From NCBI RefSeq assembly GCF_017573545.1, contig NZ_JAGEOK010000004.1, positions 310,001 to 374,000 of the forward strand: a DNA stretch of 64,000 nt, given 5' to 3'. The DNA comes from Actinomadura nitritigenes. Its GTDB lineage: Bacteria; Actinomycetota; Actinomycetes; Streptosporangiales; Streptosporangiaceae. Shown in pieces: positions 61,360 through 64,000 of this stretch. Positions within the stretch are counted from its first letter, which is position 1, and the number at the start of each line of letters is the position of its first letter. The notes beneath the pieces are model-generated. The model did no database searches. It was not told where the DNA came from and was given only the letters and a program-made list of their open reading frames with translations. Both the position numbers and the translations under genes were made by a program.

Positions 61360-62476
61360 GACGACCGATCTGCTGGCGACGATGGCGGCCGTCCGGCCGG
61401 ACCGGCTCGACCCGCCCACCGATCCTGGACGGCTCGAACGCGTCCGCGCCCGCGCGATGTCGGAACCTGAACCGGATCGGGCGCCGGCTCGGGTGCTCGG
61501 GCGGCGCGTCCGGTACGGCGGAGCCATCGTCGCGGCTGCGGCCCTGGTCGCCGGGCTGATCGTCATGGCACGCCCCTCCGGGCCGGACACGGGTCCGCCG
61601 TCGGCACGACGGGCGCTCCTCGTCGCCGCCACGACACTCCAGGAAGCCGACACGGCGACCGGACGGTACTGGACGGCCGACCTCAGCTCCGTCACCACGG
61701 CGACCTACCTGGGCGGCACCGCCGCGGGGCCGCCACCCGGCACCGCGAAACCCTTGTACCGCTACACCTCGACGTGCGACGCCCGGCTCTGGGCAGCCCG
61801 ATCCGGACGCGACCCCAGCTGGCTCGTCGTCGATGCGGTCACCGACAGGAGGCTGAGCGGCGCCGACGAACGCGCCTGGCGGCGGGCCGGCGCGCCGCGT
61901 CCCGACTCGTGCGAGATCCACGGCATGAGCGTCGGCCTGCGGTCGGCCCCGCCCGCGGCGCTCGCCCTGCGGCGCAGTATGCGCACGACCTCGCAGGACG
62001 AGCCGACCTATCCGACCGCGGCGAGCGTACCCATCACCCCCGATCAAATCGCCGCGCTGCCCACAGATCCCACGGCGCTCAAGGCCACGCTGGACGGGTT
62101 CTGGCTCAACGCCACCACCCCCTCAGCGAAGCCGAAGGCAGGCAGGACAGTCCCGCTGGACGTCACGTTCCAGCAGATCACCGACCTGCTGGTCGGCGCT
62201 CCCGCGCCGCCCGCGGTCCAGGCCGCCCTGTACCGGGTGCTGGCCCGCCTGCCGATCGACCGCAGCCGCGGAACCGTCACCGACCGCCTCGGCCGCCACG
62301 GCGTCGCCTTCTGGACCGCCACCGGAGCCATGGAGACCAGGCTGATCATCGACTTGCGGACCGGGCACCCGCTCGCCGTGGAGAGCCGCCTCGCGGGCGA
62401 GCTCGACGGGTACACCCTCATCCGCAGACAGGGCTGGACCGACACCGGCCCCACCCTTCCGGCCCATCGCCTCTGA
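61352..62476 (+). CDS. CU044_5270 family membrane protein (sigma factor partner)
   Basis: 374-residue protein with one transmembrane helix (VRYGGAIVAAAALVAGLIVM) near residue 60. A short cytoplasmic N-terminus and a roughly 290-residue external domain follow the layout of the CU044_5270 family, regularly encoded after ECF sigma genes in actinomycetes. It may control the sigma factor; this is inferred from pairing alone. AAGGGGA lies 6 nt before ATG 61352, inside the sigma gene's end. Confidence 0.8.
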   Translation: MSRTTDLLATMAAVRPDRLDPPTDPGRLERVRARAMSEPEPDRAPARVLGRRVRYGGAIVAAAALVAGLIVMARPSGPDTGPPSARRALLVAATTLQEADTATGRYWTADLSSVTTATYLGGTAAGPPPGTAKPLYRYTSTCDARLWAARSGRDPSWLVVDAVTDRRLSGADERAWRRAGAPRPDSCEIHGMSVGLRSAPPAALALRRSMRTTSQDEPTYPTAASVPITPDQIAALPTDPTALKATLDGFWLNATTPSAKPKAGRTVPLDVTFQQITDLLVGAPAPPAVQAALYRVLARLPIDRSRGTVTDRLGRHGVAFWTATGAMETRLIIDLRTGHPLAVESRLAGELDGYTLIRRQGWTDTGPTLPAHRL

Positions 62477-62511
62477 GGCGCGTCCCCGTCATCCGGCCCC
62501 AGGGTGCTGCC

Positions 62512-62925
62512 TCAGCGGATCCCGCTGTCGTAGTTGATCTCCACACGCGCATACACGTGAGCATGGACGGTGACGGGGATCGTCGATCGTCTCAAGAGCG
62601 GGGTGGGGGAAGACTGCCAGGGGCTTCGCACCACGTGAAGCGTGTAGTGGCCGGGTGCGAGGCGCACTCGGAAACGCCCTTGGCCATCCGTCCGGATGAA
62701 GGCGGCCACTCCGGGCCAATCATGCCGCGTCACCACCGCCGACATCTTCACATGGCCAACGGGGCACACTTGCCCGGCGCGCTGTGCAGGGCACGTCGGC
62801 CCTACCGTCGTCTGCCCCGCCAGTCCACTGCCCGAAGCCGTCGAGGAGAGCCAGGCCGGTTCGACCGCGCCCAGGGCCAGCACTCCCAGCGCCGTCCCGG
62901 CAGCGATCTTCCAAGCCCTTCGCAT
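62512..62925 (-). CDS. Secreted carboxypeptidase-regulatory-like domain protein
   Basis: 137-residue exported protein with signal peptide MRRAWKIAAGTALGVLALG. The mature part includes VGPTCPAQRAGQVCPVG (two cysteines), a FIRTDGQGRFRVRLAPGHYTL beta-sandwich segment and the typical C-terminal end INYDSGIR. Related to prealbumin-like/carboxypeptidase-regulatory folds of unknown function. Convergent with the CU044_5270-like gene. Confidence 0.82.
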   Translation of the reverse strand: MRRAWKIAAGTALGVLALGAVEPAWLSSTASGSGLAGQTTVGPTCPAQRAGQVCPVGHVKMSAVVTRHDWPGVAAFIRTDGQGRFRVRLAPGHYTLHVVRSPWQSSPTPLLRRSTIPVTVHAHVYARVEINYDSGIR

Positions 62926-62986
62926 GGCTCTCAGACGCTCGGAAGCCGTGGACGAGTTCCCATGGCGAGCACGGCCGCTCGAATAC

Positions 62987-63019
62987 GGCGGATCCGCCTA
63001 CCCGAGCGAATAGTCGGGT
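62987..63019. promoter_or_regulatory. Paired palindromes between divergent genes
   Basis: GGCGGATCCGCC (62987-62998) is a perfect 12-bp palindrome. ACCCGA-N8-TCGGGT (63000-63019) is a 6-bp inverted repeat directly after it. They lie between the divergent secreted-protein and DUF2243 genes. Confidence 0.4.
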
Positions 63020-63093
63020 CGGAGCCGGGTAGCGGCCCGTGTGGCGGAGCCTGATCCCGGCGCTGCCACGCCCGCGCCTGGAAGGGAGAGACG

Positions 63094-63647
63094 ATGGCCG
63101 CCGCCACCGAACGGATCGGCGCCGGTGCCGGGCCGGCCAGCCTGAGGTTGCCCGGGATCGTGCTGGGGTCGGCCTCGGCGGCTTCGTCGACGGGATCCTG
63201 CTGCACCAGCTCCTGCAGTGGCACCACATGCTCACCAGCACCAACACCGACCGGATCGGGGTGAAGTACTACAACCCCCACACGGTCTCCGGGCTGGAGA
63301 TGAACACGGTGTGGGACGGCCTGTTCCACGTGGTGTGCTGGCTGGCGGTGCTGACCGGACTGGCCATCCTGTACTCGCGGGTCACCCACCGGCGCCGCCG
63401 GGTGTGGACCTCCCAGGTGCTGTGGGGGTGGATGCTGGTCGGCTGGGGGCTGTTCAACCTGGTCGAAGGCATCATCGACCATCAGATCCTCGGTATCCAC
63501 CACGTGCACGGCGGCCCGCACCAGATCTGGTGGGACGTGGGCTTCCTCCTGCTGGGCGCGGTACTGGTGGGCGTCGGATGGCTGGTGCAGCGCACCGGAA
63601 CCCCGTTCGACCCCGAGCCCGACGACGGCCGGTCACGGCGCGCATGA
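63094..63647 (+). pseudogene. DUF2243 membrane protein, frameshifted
   Basis: DUF2243 proteins have four transmembrane helices. The body is intact: LGGFVDGILLHQLLQWHHML, then VWDGLFHVVCWLAVL, LVGWGLFNLVEGIIDHQILGIHHV and a last helix. The natural N-terminus MAAATERIGAGAGP with a strong GAAGGGAGAG Shine-Dalgarno sequence starts at 63094 in a different frame. The two join if one G is added in the GGGG run at 63165-63168. This is either a real -1 frameshift or a sequencing error. The end overlaps the next gene as ATGA. Confidence 0.8.
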
Positions 63648-64000
63648 TGCCGGGCCATCCGATGCCGGGCCATCCGATGCCGGGCCATCCGATGCCGGGC
63701 CATCCGATGCCGACGCACGGCGGCGTGGGATGGGACACCGTGCTCGCGGTGGCCGGTGTGGCTGCCATCGCGGTCGCCTACCTGCTGCTGGCGCACCGCG
63801 GAAGCAGCCGGGCGGCCCGCCCCGGGGACAGGTGGCGCGCGGCGATGTTCCTGGCCGGGTGCGCCCTGTCGGCGGCGGCGCTGCTACCGCCGATCGCGCC
63901 GTTCGCGCATGAGGATTTCCGTGGCCACATGCTCCAGCACATGCTGCTGGGAATGTACGCGCCGCTCGCCTTGGTCCTGGGCGCCCCGATCACCGTGCTC
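63644..64000 (+). CDS. CtaG-like cytochrome c oxidase assembly protein, partial
   Basis: The first 119 codons of a membrane protein that runs off the window. After an N-terminal run of four MPGHP repeats come two hydrophobic segments and FAHEDFRGHMLQHMLLGMYAPLALVLGAP, a Met/His-rich stretch typical of caa3-type CtaG (DUF1404-like) oxidase assembly factors. The Met/His repeats could bind copper. ATG 63644 overlaps the DUF2243 stop. Confidence 0.75.
   Translation, partial: MMPGHPMPGHPMPGHPMPGHPMPTHGGVGWDTVLAVAGVAAIAVAYLLLAHRGSSRAARPGDRWRAAMFLAGCALSAAALLPPIAPFAHEDFRGHMLQHMLLGMYAPLALVLGAPITVL
63647..63706 (+). repeat. 15-bp in-frame tandem repeat ATGCCGGGCCATCCG, four copies
   Basis: Encodes (MPGHP)4 at the N-terminus of the CtaG-like protein. 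Every repeat contains an ATG, so translation could start at several points. Confidence 0.95.

Overview
The window is a very GC-rich (about 70-75%) actinomycete chromosome segment centred on the replication origin. The block cca - ybaK - DUF6049 - murJ - pseudokinase - sigM/anti-sigma - trxB - trxA - GNAT - aminotransferase - ddl-like - parB - parA - rsmG - jag - yidC - yidD - rnpA - rpmH - dnaA - oriC - dnaN - gnd - recF - DUF721 - gyrB - gyrA - DUF3566 - tRNA-Ile is the conserved actinobacterial oriC neighbourhood. Gene content, GC content and the Gly/Pro-rich protein tails suggest a Streptosporangiales member such as Actinomadura; that assignment is inference.

Region 1 (1-16.2 kb) is accessory and cell-envelope: a MerR regulator with its own operator, a polytopic GT87-like glycosyltransferase, two tandem class A penicillin-binding proteins with collagen-like N-tails and a shared six-cysteine C-terminal tail, a PadR regulator next to inositol-3-phosphate synthase, a peptide-type ABC binding lipoprotein, an MFS exporter and a secreted serine hydrolase. 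Region 2 (16.3-35.9 kb) holds bioA translationally coupled to cca, an aminoacyl-tRNA deacylase-like protein, the lipid II flippase module (DUF6049, murJ, pseudokinase), sigM with its zinc anti-sigma factor, the thioredoxin genes behind a SigR/SigH-type promoter, a Ser/Thr kinase, and an ATP-grasp ligase. Region 3 (35.9-44.1 kb) is the segregation and membrane-insertion block: four variant parS sites in a 1-kb non-coding stretch, parB, parA, rsmG, then a DUF6458 gene and a gene-free interval with three perfect DnaA boxes and a C-rich 17-bp tandem repeat, then jag-yidC-yidD-rnpA-rpmH on the minus strand.

Region 4 (44.1-57.9 kb) is the replication initiation block: dnaA with a very long linker domain, oriC between dnaA and dnaN, then dnaN, gnd, recF, DUF721, gyrB, gyrA, DUF3566 and tRNA-Ile(GAT). 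Transcription diverges from the rpmH/dnaA interval. Region 5 (57.9-64 kb) is accessory: a 1.9-kb stretch bounded by a tRNA-Ile 3' end duplication (attachment-site scar) carrying a 2H phosphoesterase and a DUF6924 protein, followed by a membrane ORF, an ECF sigma factor with a CU044_5270-type partner, a small secreted protein, a frameshifted DUF2243 gene, and a partial CtaG-like gene with Met/His repeats.

No CRISPR array, rRNA gene or intact insertion sequence was seen. The items most worth a second look are the shared six-Cys tail of the tandem PBPs, the kinase with a phosphatase-like external domain, the DUF6049/murJ overprint, the parS variants, the extra DnaA-box cluster, and the tRNA-Ile scar.
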